A stretch of DNA of 64,000 bases from Mikania micrantha (GCA_009363875.1 CM018685.1:56679087-56743086), one strand, 5' to 3'; positions 1 through 12,874 are shown, counted from the stretch's first letter. Notes: generated by a model not told the origin, from the sequence alone. Numbers and translations are program-made.

Positions 1-2554
1 GTTGACTCTTTCGTAACAACCCCTTTATCCCAACTGAGATATGGGTAAGGTATGACGGTATGTATTCATCCTTCTTTCCAGACCCTACTGAAAAGTTAGA
101 ATATACCGGGTATGTTTGTTTGTTTATTTCATTAAAAACAGAGTTTTTGTTGTTAAATGTTTCGAAAGGTCTCAGAGTACCATCAAAATTGTCATTATGA
201 ATGCATACATCAGGCAATCTTATCTCTTTTTTGTTTTTGCAAATGAATATCATCTACAAACCTATAAATGAATCAATTGAGACTTGATTTTGCCACATAC
301 CAGTTCTACGTACCCCTCATCTTTTAAAACTTATAAAACTGTTCTAACAACTTTGTAAACTATCACCTTTGACTTTTTTAAGTTTCTAAAGTTTAGATTT
401 TATACCCATAATATATATTTTTTCTTAATAAATTTCATTCATTTATTAAAAAAATTATAATAATTTTAGGTTATATCAACTGATGGTAACAAGTGTTTAT
501 TTTGAAAAATGAGACCAACTCCAATTGACAAACGATATTTATATAGTTTTTTTTATCTATGTTTCGTTTTCATAACCAAGCCACCCTAAATTCATACGTT
601 TTTCTTATGCAATTAACCACATTAATTCAGCAACGTAACGTGTGTAATGAAGTTGTAAACACGCAGTATCGCACGATGTCGTTTTGACTTTTCTTTGATT
701 TTCTTCTATTAAATTATTTTTCTAAAATTATTATACCACTATATAGGGGCATATATAGTGTTTTTTATCTATGTTTCATCTCTATAACTGATCGGTTATG
801 ACTTTATATGTTTTTTATTAGTACAATTAGGCCACAATGCATGAATTTTTATAGTATTGCTCCGCCGCAGCACATGGATTTTGCAAGTTTTACACAAATT
901 TTAATTTGAATATTATAATAGCGTATCCAAAAATTAATTTATGTGAACATCGTTGCATGAATAAAAACAGCCACGTTCAACGTTTTACTGAACATGCTTA
1001 TGTTAAGTCATAAGTTTTTGCACAATACTATAAGATCACTTGCATTGGATCACTCTTTAAATAATATCATCTCTATCGAATTTTAAAAATAAATTCAAAA
1101 TTCATAATACCACATATTATGACACATTTTTTCAGTGACACAAAAAATTTAAAAATCATTTTTAAATTATATATATTTATTTATATTTCTAAAAATATAA
1201 AAGCAAAAAAAAACACAAATTTATAATTTGGAGAGTTCAGCGGCCCCCGCTCCCCGTTTCTCGTCCTCTCACACCCCGCTTTCTCCTCTCTCACATTTTT
1301 AGTAGGGTAACCACTATGGGTTTTAAGGTTTTTCAGTGAGGTGATGACATGATAGAAAATTTCGGTGAGATGGGATTTCAGTGGGTTAAGTATATATTAC
1401 TGATGTCTTATTTTCATCTTGGACACCTGATCATTGGGGGCCTCCATCAATGGTGTGGTTTCATCCCTATGAAAGTAGATAAGATTGGTTGGAGTTGGAG
1501 GGTTTTTTATATATTTTTTATTTTTTTTCTTATAAATATATTGGAAGATTATACCAAAAACTCTAAATATTTTTAGAATTACGAAAAGTTAATAACACGT
1601 GTAAAATGTGTAAAATGTGTAAAATAGTTCTTTTTTTTACTTACGTAACTAATGGCGGATTCAGGAATTTTTTCATATGAGAGAAAAATTTTAGAGTCGT
1701 TTAAGTGTCGCTATATAATATTTTTTTCTTCTATTCAGTTTAATTGGGTTGGGTCATATTAAAAACTATAATTAAACTAAATTTCATATACAAAAACGTA
1801 AGTAAAAAATAATATATATCTAAAGTTGAAATATACGGAGTTTTATTTTTTTTAATCTAAGAGATTTTCTTAAGTAATTCTTTATCCACAAAGCAAATAC
1901 AATTATTATTTAAATTTCCATCACCAATCTGATTACGTAAACCTGATTTCAAATATTATGTTAATATGTTTTTAAAATTAATGATAGAGTTTTTAAAATA
2001 GACGGTAGTTGTTTAACTAATTAAAATTAATAATGAACTTGGTTTTAAAGTGAGTTAAAAATATTAGTTGGGTCTCTTTCAACTTTATTTCATTAACTAA
2101 CACTTAAAAATTAAAAGTGAAATGAGATGATTTCAAAATATTTTAAGAGAGCGATTAAGATTTTAACATATATAAACAACCAAAAAAAGTTTCAGTGTGA
2201 GCGGCTCTTAACAAAAATTCTCACAAAAAAATAAATGATAACTCCTCTTTTTTTATGATAATCATGAGAACCTTTTTTACACATATGTATAATAGTTATA
2301 TTTTTTGCTCACGTGATGTAGTAAACAAAATAATAAAAAATTACTCACGAGCCCACACTCGAGCTTTGATTATAAAGCTTGAAATTAGTCGAACTCGAAC
2401 TAAACCTCCTTTAAGTTACGTTGAGCTCTAGCACGACCCATCTACTCTCATAGTTTATAATGTCACAAATGCTTGATTATAGGTTTCCAAATGCAAGATA
2501 ATTTTATAAGCTACACTAACAATTTTTTCATGTTATCATCCAATTTTAAAATTT
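1..2554. other. AT-rich intergenic stretch, no supported gene
   Basis: I see no gene I can support here. The sequence is AT-rich with many poly-A and poly-T runs. A short C-rich patch lies near 1240-1285. A 75-codon open frame at 1349-1576 (plus) has no recognisable domain and no splice or promoter context, so I do not call it. On the minus strand this stretch lies downstream of the broken LIL3-like gene, whose last in-frame stop is at 2555-2557. Confidence 0.6.
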
Positions 2555-3660
2555 TTATTGGGGATCAAGCAATTTTATAAGTTGATGATACGTTTGTTTC
2601 ATTTTATCTCCTAAAGCACCACTGCCTCTAGAATCTTGATCTTGCCATGATGCTTGTTGTAACATCACTGTACTTTAGGTTGTCCGTACATCCGTACGAT
2701 TGTACTGTTACGACCTGAGATTTTGTAATTATTAATATTGACACATTATTTGATGATTATCACTATTGTTGGTATACATGATTATAGAACATATTATACG
2801 CGTAAACCTTGGGAAGTTTAGTTGTAACTTAACTAAACAGGCCCATAGAGTTTATCGCAGTACTATTATTGATGATTATGGATTATTGGTTTGAGAATGG
2901 CATTGGGTGGAATTGGGATGAAACTGGGAGTTTGTTATGGTCTGGTTGCTAAACGTAGTCAAGGACACATGGTCATGGTTTATCGAAATAGCGGTGGGAC
3001 GGTGTAGGGGAGGTTGCGATCTACCTCTGCATATGCCCTATATATATGCATATTTCGGTTTATCATGGATGTGTCAGTGACTAGAGTTTAGTGGGATTTG
3101 GTTTGGAAATGATAATATTAAAGTTAATAATTAATGGGAATTAATTACGCGAAGTGAGGTTACGAACATTACTTAAACACGAATGTTTATTTAGAAATAT
3201 TAACTTAATAATGTATTCGCGTGAGTGACGATTCACACAAATATAATTATTAAGAATAATATACTGAAACGATACTCCATAAATTATAAATCAAATCGAA
3301 ATACGATACGAGCATCGCATTCAAAAAGGTGACGATCTTTACGAATACGTACGCGAGTAACGCGTTTCGACGAGATAATTAAATAAATTCAAACGATAAT
3401 AAATTAAATAACGGAAATTAAAAATATTTATTAGGAGTCACAACTTAAATTAAATTCAAATAAATGAATTATTTAAATAATTGATTTTACTAAATTAAAT
3501 GGTGATTTTTTTATTTAAACGATTTTAATTGAAAACTATTATTTAAAACGAAAATAACATAATTGGATGTTTTATGTTAAAAGTATTTCCCGACGAAAAC
3601 CGATCAATTACGTATTTTATCGTGATAAAAACGAGACCGGGAACGCGGTGTTAATACGCG

Positions 3661-3667
3661 ATATAAG
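3661..3667 (+). promoter_or_regulatory. TATA-like box of the solo LTR
   Basis: The sequence atataag is followed by a pyrimidine-rich stretch with repeated tctct and an acac run (3704-3760), which resembles an LTR transcription start and leader. A similar atataagg box occurs in the related LTR at 45819-48253. Function is inferred only. Confidence 0.45.
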
Positions 3668-4065
3668 GAAGAAGTAGCCTTCTTCTTCCTCATATCACCC
3701 ATGTCTTTCTCTCTCTAAAAACACACACACATCATATCTCTCCATCTTCTCTCTAGCCTCTTCCATTCGTTTGTTGACGGATTTTCGAGATCTCGGAGCC
3801 TAAACGACCGTGAGATCGAGGAGAACGCGTAGACACGAAGAAATATCACATTTGGCTGTGATTTAGAGGTAAATCTGTTGTTTTATTTTCGGTTTTGGGT
3901 GAAAACCCTATTTCATTTATGGATACACACTTAAACCGGAATGTAGGGTTTTGTTTGGTATAAATCGAGTTATTATTGAGTCACGGCAAGCCATAGATGA
4001 CCTTAAACCAACAAATCAGAGGATGAACAAGATGGGGTTGTTGGGTTCGTGACATCACAGACGGC

Positions 4066-4462
4066 CGAACCCTGTAACCAAGGTGGCCGAACCTTCTGTG
4101 AGGGGGTAACTTGGCCGAACCCTAGTCATGGTTACATGCGGCGAACCTATTGATGTAGGCGAACCCTGGTCACGAACTTTTCTTCCTTTCCTGGCCACGA
4201 ACCTTCGACTAACATCCACAAACCTGCAATGCTCGCGAACCTTAAGCTGGGCGAACCATGTGACCGGCGAACCCTACACAAGTGGCGAACCTAAGGGTTC
4301 GTGAGTCAGCATGCCGAACCTGCCCCTTCACCGAACCTTAGCTAAGCTTAGGGTCACGAACCTTGAGTAGTTAAGCACTATACTTGGCCGAACCCTACCG
4401 AACCTTTGTTGTGTAATAAGAGCCGAACCCTAGACCATAACCTTAATAGGTTCGCTGCCCTC
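4066..4462. repeat. Irregular CGAACC repeat cluster inside the solo LTR
   Basis: About seventeen copies of (g/c)cgaacc(c)t occur in roughly 400 bp, spaced irregularly by 10-35 bp and nearly all in the same orientation. They have no fixed period, so this is not an ordinary tandem repeat. They lie in the probable transcribed part of the LTR. Confidence 0.7.
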
Positions 4463-5483
4463 ATGGGTGGCCGGACCAAAACCCTTTTAAACAAGTGGGA
4501 TTAAGAGTAATTGGAAGCAAGCACATACACGTGCACTTATATATATTAACATGCATGCATGAGTGATTGAGTTGTTGCCACCTTTCTTTGATAAAATGAA
4601 CTTTATAAAATGAGGCTTACATGATGGGGATATTTTATGAAAAAGACATGGACATAATCTTTTATAACGTGAATTGGGTGTTACAATCACACCGAGGTGG
4701 GCCATTGAGTTGGTCATGCATGTATGTTACAAAATGGCCACCTTTATTTAATGATATATGTTACATATTATAAGAGTTCACATAATATGGATTTTATTAT
4801 AGTAAAAAGGGCTTAGTGATAATTCTTTAAAACTTAAATTTAGATTTGTAGACATAAACCATATTGGTCAGTTAGAGACATCAAGCATGTATGTGAGGGG
4901 GGGATGGTTGTATGAATAAAGGTGACACCTCTTAGCATACATATTTATGAGAATTATACACTAGAGTATAAAATGGGATTATCCTTATTAGATGACTAAT
5001 CTATCAAGTATAAATCTCGATTATTAATAATCAATAATGAGATCAAGTGTTACAAACTTAACTTTGACTAAAGGAACTAGGTTCAAGTGACCTTAGTGAT
5101 TTAAAGCAAACACTTGCGGGTAACTAACTTGAATAAAATGCGAATACTTATGAACACAAACGCACTTATAAATACAGGTTGTTGAGTGGTTTGATTTACT
5201 TACGCGAGCGCGCATAATACGAGAACACAGAGTCTAAGGACTGCAGGTGAGTTCTCATAACCTCCCTTTCTTTAAACTGTTTTTGGTTTTAAAACTCGGA
5301 GGTGAAACATGTATACCGGTTTAAATATTATTTTGATAACACAAGGATAATACCTGTTTATAATTATGATATTCACTATTATGAATTATCATTATTATGG
5401 ATTATCATTGATTATTATACATCCGTGTAAACATTGTTATTGACTTCGGTCGATAACAAAGGTTACATGTATTGTCACATACT

Positions 5484-5630
5484 CCGTGAATCATTGCCTT
5501 TGACTTCGGTTAATTGCTTTGACTTCATGTATTGTCACGTGGATGGTTTCCACATCCGTGAATCATTGCCTTTGACTTCGGTTAATTGCTTTGACTTCAT
5601 GTATTGTCACGTGGTTAGCTACCACTCCAT
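5484..5630. repeat. Two-copy 72-bp direct repeat in the solo LTR
   Basis: The unit beginning ccgtgaatcattgcctttg at 5484 recurs at 5556, followed both times by gacttcggttaattgctttg and tattgtcacgtgg. A shorter related piece precedes it from about 5440. Confidence 0.7.
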
Positions 5631-6996
5631 GGATCATGTTTTTAACTTATGTTAATTACATAATGACCATGTATAGTCACGAACATTATTTGAGAATATT
5701 GATGCTGAGATTGGTTGATTGGTTGTGGTTTGATTATCTATTATTGACTATGATTATTTAATGTTGATTATGACTGATTGGTTATGTGATTATATGTTTG
5801 TTTATGTGTTTGTTTGTTGAATTTGGGGAATTGGTGGATTATCTCATACAGGTATTACTATTGTGGATTTTCTCAGGAAATCATAAGCCTTTATACTCAG
5901 TTTATCTAAACCTTTTATAAAACCATTTTTAAACTTAAACTCTTAAATCCATTTTATAAAACCTTTTTAAGTATAAAAACTTATGATTACTCACCAACTA
6001 CTTTGTAGTTGACACTTGATTTCTTACATGTTTCAGGTGATGGAGACAAGTAGGATGAAGAGGGTGATCTCTTCTATTTTGGACATCATCATATAGGATC
6101 TTGGACTTAGCTAATTAACTAAAATTCTGGCGATTAGAGTTTAGTTAGTTTAGCTAATTCTTTTGTGTAATTGTTGTAACTATTTCATGATGAACATGAT
6201 TTTTGTGTAATTATTTTGGTTGATCGATTGATATATGATGATTGAATTTAGATGCCCACGAGCTTTTGAACAATCTACACATCCCTCGTGGCATCCCGAC
6301 GTTTCCGCCATCGGTCGGGGTGTTACACTTGCCACTGTTTATCACAAAATGTAGCTTCCTCTTCTAGATTCTTGAGATTCTTAAGAGACTCTTTTTGCCT
6401 AAAAACGACTACGCCTATGACTGCCATGAACAAACCAATCTTACATATGAAATTATCACTTTGACCCACGACATCGAGCCTGGTCAAAACATCCACAAGA
6501 TAAGCCATAAAGAACCCGATCATTGCAGCTCGACCTACATCAAGACAAATAGGTCAGCTAACCGAAATCTAAAAAAGAAAAATAGGGAATCATACGATTC
6601 AATTATGATTTTTGATAATTGTTTTTAATTTATAGTTTGGTTATGGTTATATGTGTATAAATATCCAAATTAATCGTAAAGAAAAGTAACAACATCAAAA
6701 CCAACCTATATTTTTTTTTATCTATTTACAAATAGTATGTTATATGTCATAAAAGTTTTGCTATAAGTTTTTATAAAAATGCTACTGGTGGCTTATTATA
6801 CTTTATAAGTCAAAAAAATTGCTAATGTTTTTATTTTGCTAAAAAGTTGATTAAATTTATTAATTGAAGTTGGCTTGAATCCAATTAATTCAAAGCTGGC
6901 ACGTAACCGATAGTTAATCAAATTAACGAAACCTTTTTTTTCAATAACCAATATCAAACCATATATAACCGAAATCAATCGATTACATTATCGCCC

Positions 6997-7487
6997 TGTT
7001 AAAAATGTATGATCAATTATTCAATTTTATAATTCTTTATATGTTTTTTTGACTAATAGTTGTTTTTTATTTTTATGTGTTCTTATTTGTTTGGTTGGAT
7101 TGTTGAATGGGCTTTGAGAGATGGTTGGGCTGCTTTGGTTATGGGCTTCAGTTGCATTGATCGGTGTCATAGCTCATAAGAAGAGGAGTAATTTGAAGGA
7201 AATAATTTTGAAGAACATATATATTTTTATTTTCTCTTTCGTTCATAGGAACAGAACTCTCTTTTTCCCTCATATTTTTTAGGGTTTTTCTCTTGAGAGA
7301 TTTCTCTATATGTTTGGTGTTAGATCTAATCATCATGATGATGATTTAGATGTCTGTGTGAGGTGTTATGTTCGAGAGTAGCTCTGTTCTTGTATTTCTT
7401 GTTTGACTTTGTAAAGTCTGTGTTTTGTTTTCTATTAATCACAGATTCATAAGAAATCTGTAATTGTGATATCGTGAGTTCTTGACA
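6997..7487 (+). repeat. 5' LTR of the non-coding copia-type element
   Basis: This LTR is 491 bp, from tgttaaaaatg to cttgaca. It is the longer of the pair: about 245 bp (roughly 7141-7386) is missing from the other LTR. Confidence 0.92.
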
Positions 7488-7500
7488 TGGTATCAGAGCC
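7488..7500 (+). promoter_or_regulatory. Primer-binding site (initiator Met-tRNA)
   Basis: The sequence tggtatcagagcc starts immediately after the LTR and matches the common plant copia/gypsy primer-binding site. It is not a tRNA gene. Confidence 0.9.
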
Positions 7501-10500
7501 ATCGTGCTCTTACCGAAATCGATATGGTGAAGTTTCCGCTGTATAGATTGTTTGACATAATTTTGGGTTTTAAGGTCTGAAACCCTAGATTTGTAGATTC
7601 AGAAGATTCCTCGATTGATTGTTCTTATCAGGGTGTTAAGATTGCAACATCACGTACACAAGGAAGTAAATCAAGTTGAATCGATCGTCTTTGGTTTCAT
7701 CAAGATATTCAGATCGAAATCTCAAACGCAAAAGGAAGAGCAACAAATCCAAGACCGGTGTTTTTGTTCTGACTATGCAACTCTAAGTGAAGGTTACACA
7801 TCACGAACCTGCTTGGAACTCCCTTATTGGGCGCATCCCTCGGTGAGATCGTTACATTTTCTTGTTCTTGTTTGCGAATAAGTATGAATCTTGGTAAAAA
7901 CTTGCCCGATCACCCATGAGTGTTTGACGAATCTGTTGTAGTTTTATATTGCTTGCTATACTGTGTTGTAGTTATTGCTTGTGCTTGAGTCTATGTAGTT
8001 GAATAGCTGGACTAAGTAGGTCTGTTATTGATTAACTATAGGTGATTGCTATATATTTATGTAAATTGTATTTGTGACTGGTAAGTGTTGCGTGTCTTGT
8101 TGAATGGAATAATAGGGATTCACTCCTATCTGAACTGGTGTTTGGTGAGTAGTTGGTTATTGTTTCCTCTAAGAACCCTCTCAACTTTAGTTCAAGTTCT
8201 CTATTTGATCACCTAGGGTTCTTTATGTTTTTTTTGGGTGATTCTTTGTATTTTGTGTGAATCGCTGATATAAGTCTTTGGTAGTTTGCTCGTCCTGTTT
8301 CCTTTATTGATTATACTGAACATATTCTGATTGTGTAAGGTGTAATCCTAGTCTTTTGTATCTTTGTTTGACCCTTAATTGTTGTCTGGTTTGGTTCGTT
8401 TAGTGGGGGTGGACATATTTTGGTTGATTAATCCTACTTTTGAATTTCTGTCACCTCATATTCTCTTGCTTTTGTGTTTCTTTGCATGAATTTTTAGTGG
8501 TTTTTTAGCTTTAATCATATGTGATTAGGGCTCATCGATAGTGCCCCAAACATAATTTCTTCAACTGTTGTTGGGTTCATAATTTTGGTAATGCTCTTGG
8601 TACTTTGAGTATCTAATTTAACACTCTTGAAGTCGTGGGAAATGATTACTCTGGTTCTTAAAGCAATTTTTTTCTACAAATATAATAATTAAAATAACAA
8701 TAATAATGAAATCAACAACACATATTAGAAACACTTTGACACATAACTTCAGCACAGAACACAAACACATAGCCATTAAAACACGAGGGGAATTGCAGTC
8801 CTGCCTCCCACTTATTTTTACATCAAGCTTTGTTTGATTTTTTTCATGGTCCTTGGAGCCAAGATCAATTGCGTCACGGCTTTATGATCTTCAGTCTATT
8901 GTTAAAACAGATAAATATATCCCATGGTACATCTCCCACAAGTATCCCGTCACCATCCTTATCCTCATATGTAAGAACATACTCATATGTACTAAGACTT
9001 CCTCGTAAATTCAAGCATTTGTTTTTTGAATTGATCTTGGGTTGCGTATGCTATGTTCAATTCTAGAGAAATTTTGCTACTGCTGGTTGTTTTTGTTCAA
9101 GCTGGTGGACAATTCTGGTTTTTTTCTTATTGGATGTTTAAATCTACTAACTTTACTAATTTGATTATCAAGGAACAGAACTTCTATTAAATATGGTCAG
9201 TTTTCTCAAATGGTTTGTGATTAAAGTGTTTAAAAGTTCAAGGAAGTTTAATTAAAAAAAAAATTGCTCTTGTCATTCCTTCAGATTTTTGTAACAATAT
9301 TTGATTGCATATTGTCTGACGCTACATTTAATACAAACATCCATATATACTCGGTTTTTCTTGAATGTTTTTGGTGGTCCATCAATTTGGACAAATCCTT
9401 ACTTTAATTCTCTTCAAAAAATATTCATCGCTAACTTTGGGATTCTATCTGCTGCATTATTTTGCAATCTTTACTAGCATATATGGTCTGGCTAGATGGA
9501 CCTTGATTGGTTATTGATCACGGAGGTATGTGTTGCATTCTATATGTTGCGTAAAATTTGTTATCTTGTTGGATGTTCTATTTTGTTTTTTATTATCCAT
9601 GTTTAACATATGCATTGTTAGTTTTCTCTAATATACTTTAATTCATTACTCCCATTTATGTATGAAATTTTGATCAAGTATGTTGCATAAATAGTCATGA
9701 TAAATCCTTAATTCACTACTAAAATGGTATGAATACATTTGATTTGATCTTATATTTAGTATATAGTTGTTAAAATGACAATTCATCTATGCAAATGGCT
9801 ATTTGATAATCATTTTTCTTGTATGACCTATTGTTTATCAGCTTACTGTTCATAATAAATTCAGGAATGAGGTGTAATTTGTCTAAAAATTTGTTTTTGG
9901 TGGTTATATGGTTCATATGATTATTGCTTGATTCTCATAAATTCAGAATAAGATTGAGCGCGGGTGATGTCAAATATGATCCAATCTTATTCTAATAAAA
10001 TCCTTGTTTATATGATTATGAATTTAAAACCAGTTATATGATCTATGTTTTATTAGTTTAATACCCGTGAGAAATTTTGTTTGTCTTGATTTTCATCTTT
10101 AATCAAGGGTGCTAATAGTAATAATCTTAATATTATTACTCTTTTCTCAAATCTTATTTGTAAAAGTATGATTCAATTTTGTCTTAAATAATGATAAAAA
10201 TTATTTTTGCTATATATATCTGTTAGGTTTTGATTTTTTTAAGAGTACTCTTGCTTTTGTTCGTTTTCCTGTATAAGAGATTATTGGTAACGATACTCTT
10301 GTTTTTTGTTCATTTTCTCTTGTGTAAGAGAATCTATGGTTTTGTATTCATCTGAAATATGGTTGTCTACGTCTTTCTTGTCTGATTTAGTAGTTCTCAT
10401 TATTATCAGATGTGTTTTTTGAATCTTGTGATTCTGTTCTATATGTGAAGTTGTAAAAGTTTTTGCTTGAGTCAAATTAGTCTTTATGTTCTTTACAGAT

Positions 10501-12064
10501 CCTCTTGTATGGTTCTTGTAAAGTTGTAAAAGTTTTTGATCAAGATGAATTAGTCTTTAAGTTCTTCACAATTTCTGTCTGTAGACATTGTTCTATGTTC
10601 TTTAAAGTCTTGTGACTTTTGTCTTTCTTATCAGATATGTTTCTGATTATCTTGTAGAATTGTATGATTCTTTCTCTATCATAATCAAATTCTGGAATGA
10701 TTCTTTCTTGTCTTATTTGTTTTTTATGATATGTTTCTGATAGTTTTTTGAATCATATGATTCTCTTTGTCTTAATCAGAAATTGTTATGGTTAATTTTT
10801 TCTGTAGTGTTACAGAAAGTTTGTAGATATCTTTTGACATGTCTTAATATTGGAAGTTGTGTTTTGATAGTGTTCAATTGTATCTGATGTGATTCTAAAA
10901 TATTAAAGGTCGTGAGACTTTTGTTCTATCAAATGTGTTTTTTGACAGTGTTTGGAATTTTGTGATTCCTTGTTAATCAGATGTGCATATGATATTTTCA
11001 TAGAGTTTAGTAACTCTTATTTTGGTATATGTCTTGTGACGTATTTTGGTTTTTTCAAAGTCAAGTGGCTTTATGTATCATCATATTTGTATATGATGTA
11101 TGGATGCAATCATATAAATTCTTTGAAATATGTATTGTGTCATTATTTTTTGAGTTTATTTTTTTTGGTCAGTGGTAAATCTAAAATTTGTCATCCGATT
11201 AAAACTATATTTTGAAAAATCTATATTGGGAGAAAGATCTTATTATTATCATTGTCAGCTTGTGTTATATCTGACTTAACTAACATCAGGTTGTATTGTT
11301 TTCTTGTGATCATATATTGATTAAGATTCTTCTCTCAAACATTGTTGTTCATGTCTGTTATAAGTGAAAAATCGTGGTTGGTTCTATGTTTTATGGTGTT
11401 ACACGGCTGGTATGTCAAGTGATTTTTATTGTGGGTTTAATACTTTAATGTACCCTTACGTTTAAAATCATGTGGCTCATTTTATGGCAACTCAAAAATT
11501 AGAAACGAATGACAATAAACTATATTAAACAAACGTTTGATATTCATGTTTCATCAAAAGTAATCAACTTATTCTTTATGATTTGATTCTTGTTCGGTTC
11601 TGGTTGATTGAGTCATAATCTTGGTTTGAGAAAGAGGATAGTTTATTATCTGGATATATTCGTTTTTTTTCTTTTTCCGTCTATTTTTAGGTGGGATCAA
11701 GGATGTTAATCAGAGATAATTGGTTCTGGTTCTAACCTTATATTTTGAAATCCCATTAAAGTGAATTTGATCGATGTCTCTCCTGCCTCCAGGTTAAAGT
11801 ATCCTATTTAGAGAAGGTACATTTTCTCGCTTACTATATTTATAGCAAGTAACCATGTGTTTCATGTTAGAATTAAACATATTTTGAAATTGTTTTATTC
11901 TTTGTTCGGAAAAATTATATGTTGCTATAATCAAAACTGTTACCACTAAAATCCAACACGCAATTGGTAAAAAAATTGTTTAAGGGATTACACGTTTATT
12001 ATCATGACTCTGTATAAATTGCTGTACAAGTTTGATTTATTTGGATTATAAAATTGAGGGAGGG
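7501..12064 (+). other. Internal non-coding region of the copia-type element
   Basis: This is 4.56 kb without a supportable gene. Short open frames at 7615, 8830 and 10952 (plus) and 10281 (minus) lack any family signature. The region ends in the purine tract at 12055-12063 that would prime plus-strand synthesis. Confidence 0.8.
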
Positions 12065-12337
12065 TGTTAAAAATGTATGATCAATTATTCAATTTTATAA
12101 TTCTTTATATGTTTTTTTGACTAATAGTTGTTTTTTATTTTTATGTGTTCTTATTTGTTTGGTTGGATTGCTGGATTGCTGAATGGGCTTTGAGAGATGG
12201 TTGGGCTGCTTTGAGAGATGGTTGGGCTGCTTTGGTTCTTGTATTTCTTGTTTGACTTTGTAAAGTCTGTGTTTTGTTTTCTATTAATCACAGATTCATA
12301 AGGAATCTGTAAGTTGTGATATCGTGAGTTCTTGACA
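12065..12337 (+). repeat. 3' LTR of the copia-type element, internally deleted
   Basis: This LTR is only 273 bp. Relative to the 5' LTR it lacks about 245 bp, with the junction inside ggttcttg where both partners share a few bases. It also carries two small tandem duplications, gattgctg twice and a roughly 21-bp unit containing gagagatggttgggctgct. Confidence 0.9.
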
Positions 12338-12874
12338 CGCCCCAAACTAACCATTGAGCAACTCAGCTTCAAGGAGGTGAGAATGTGTAATCCAAGCCCA
12401 CAAAGGTATTATGGAACTTCTAAACAGAACCGGTTCTTGATTTGTTGCTTCTTCTAGAAATAATTCAAGAAACTTTCTCCTTCTGGCTTCTGCAATACGG
12501 GTCCAAAATCAACTTTTAGTGATATAATTCAAGAAATCAAATACATAGATGAATGGTAATTATTCACCAGCAACAATCATAGCATCCCAATCTATTTTTC
12601 CAGATTTTACAAATATGTTTAGATCCCAATTCCCATGTTTCCACCGCTCATCGACGAATCTGACACTAGAAGTTGCTGTCAGATCATCATTCTCAACTTC
12701 CTTCTTGTTATGCGTGATTAGCCCGATTTGGCCTTTGATATTCAGACCTACAAATGTTGAGTCCTGTTTGGTTCCTAAAGAGCGTGTGGTTCCGAGCTGT
12801 GATGGTTCTTTGGTGGCTAAGTGAGGAGAACTGCAAGCTCGGAACATTGCAGCATTGATGACAATAGAAGCCAT

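Larger units (their letters stand above)
2658..6327 (-). mobile_element. Gypsy-type solo LTR inside LIL3-like exon 3
   Basis: The block starts TGTAAC and ends GTTACA, perfect 6-bp inverted ends with the usual TG...CA. It sits between cttgt (2653-2657) and cttgc (6328-6332), a 5-bp target duplication with one mismatch. Removing it restores the LIL3 reading frame through KQWQ-ASWQ, which fixes both boundaries. It has no coding capacity, a TATA-like box near 3661, a CT- and AC-rich stretch after it, and the terminal cggggtgttaca seen in gypsy LTRs of this genome. I infer a solo LTR left by LTR-LTR recombination. A short non-coding element without LTRs cannot be fully excluded. By the TATA box the LTR reads plus-to-right, opposite to the host gene, so the strand given here is that of the host gene and is nominal. 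Confidence 0.78.
6997..12337 (+). mobile_element. Non-coding copia-type LTR element (LARD-like) in LIL3 intron 2
   Basis: The element is bounded by an exact 5-bp duplication, cgccc, at 6992-6996 and 12338-12342. LTRs begin tgttaaaaatg and end cttgaca. Directly after the left LTR comes tggtatcagagcc, the primer-binding site complementary to initiator Met-tRNA. Directly before the right LTR is the purine tract gagggaggg. The internal 4.6 kb has no open frame longer than 91 codons and nothing resembling gag, protease, integrase or reverse transcriptase, so it is non-autonomous and would need proteins in trans. The sequence is T-rich on the plus strand with recurring ttgtgactttt- and attctttcttgt-like words. 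Confidence 0.92.
2555..12874 (-). pseudogene. LIL3: LIL3-like (light-harvesting-like protein 3) gene, split by two retroelement insertions
   Basis: LIL3 is a thylakoid membrane protein with an LHC motif that anchors geranylgeranyl reductase and protochlorophyllide reductase for chlorophyll and tocopherol synthesis. Exon 1 (12874-12568) encodes a transit-peptide-like N-terminus, then the conserved stretch ending WDAMIVA. Exon 2 (12489-12352) encodes ARRRKFLE and LLEAELLNG. Exon 3 starts at 6534 with RAAMIGFFMAYLVD, the LHC-type helix, and runs through DKQWQ at 6328. It resumes at 2656 with ASWQDQD and reaches a stop at 2555-2557. GT donors (12567, 12351) and AG acceptors (12490, 6535) keep the frame exactly. 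Intron 2 contains a 5.3-kb copia-type element inserted about 10 bp from the donor, and exon 3 contains a gypsy solo LTR. Read into that LTR, the frame stops after one foreign residue, so a product would lose only about 30 tail residues. It is probably a dead or truncated copy, but a functional truncated protein is possible. Confidence 0.88.

Noticed and set aside
1349..1576. 75-codon open frame on the plus strand
   Set aside because: It is mostly hydrophobic AT-rich sequence without homology that I recognise and without gene context.
4066..4462. Telomere-like ccctaa/gaaccct words
   Set aside because: The repeat is cgaacc with irregular spacing, not the plant telomere unit ccctaaa in tandem.
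2706..6327. Alternative left end of the first solo LTR at tgttacgacctgag (2706)
   Set aside because: That boundary gives no target duplication; starting at 2658 restores the LIL3 frame and gives matching inverted ends and a near-perfect 5-bp duplication.
7488..7500. tRNA-like match tggtatcagagcc
   Set aside because: It is the primer-binding site directly beside an LTR; the rest of a tRNA is absent. The same applies at 63123-63136.
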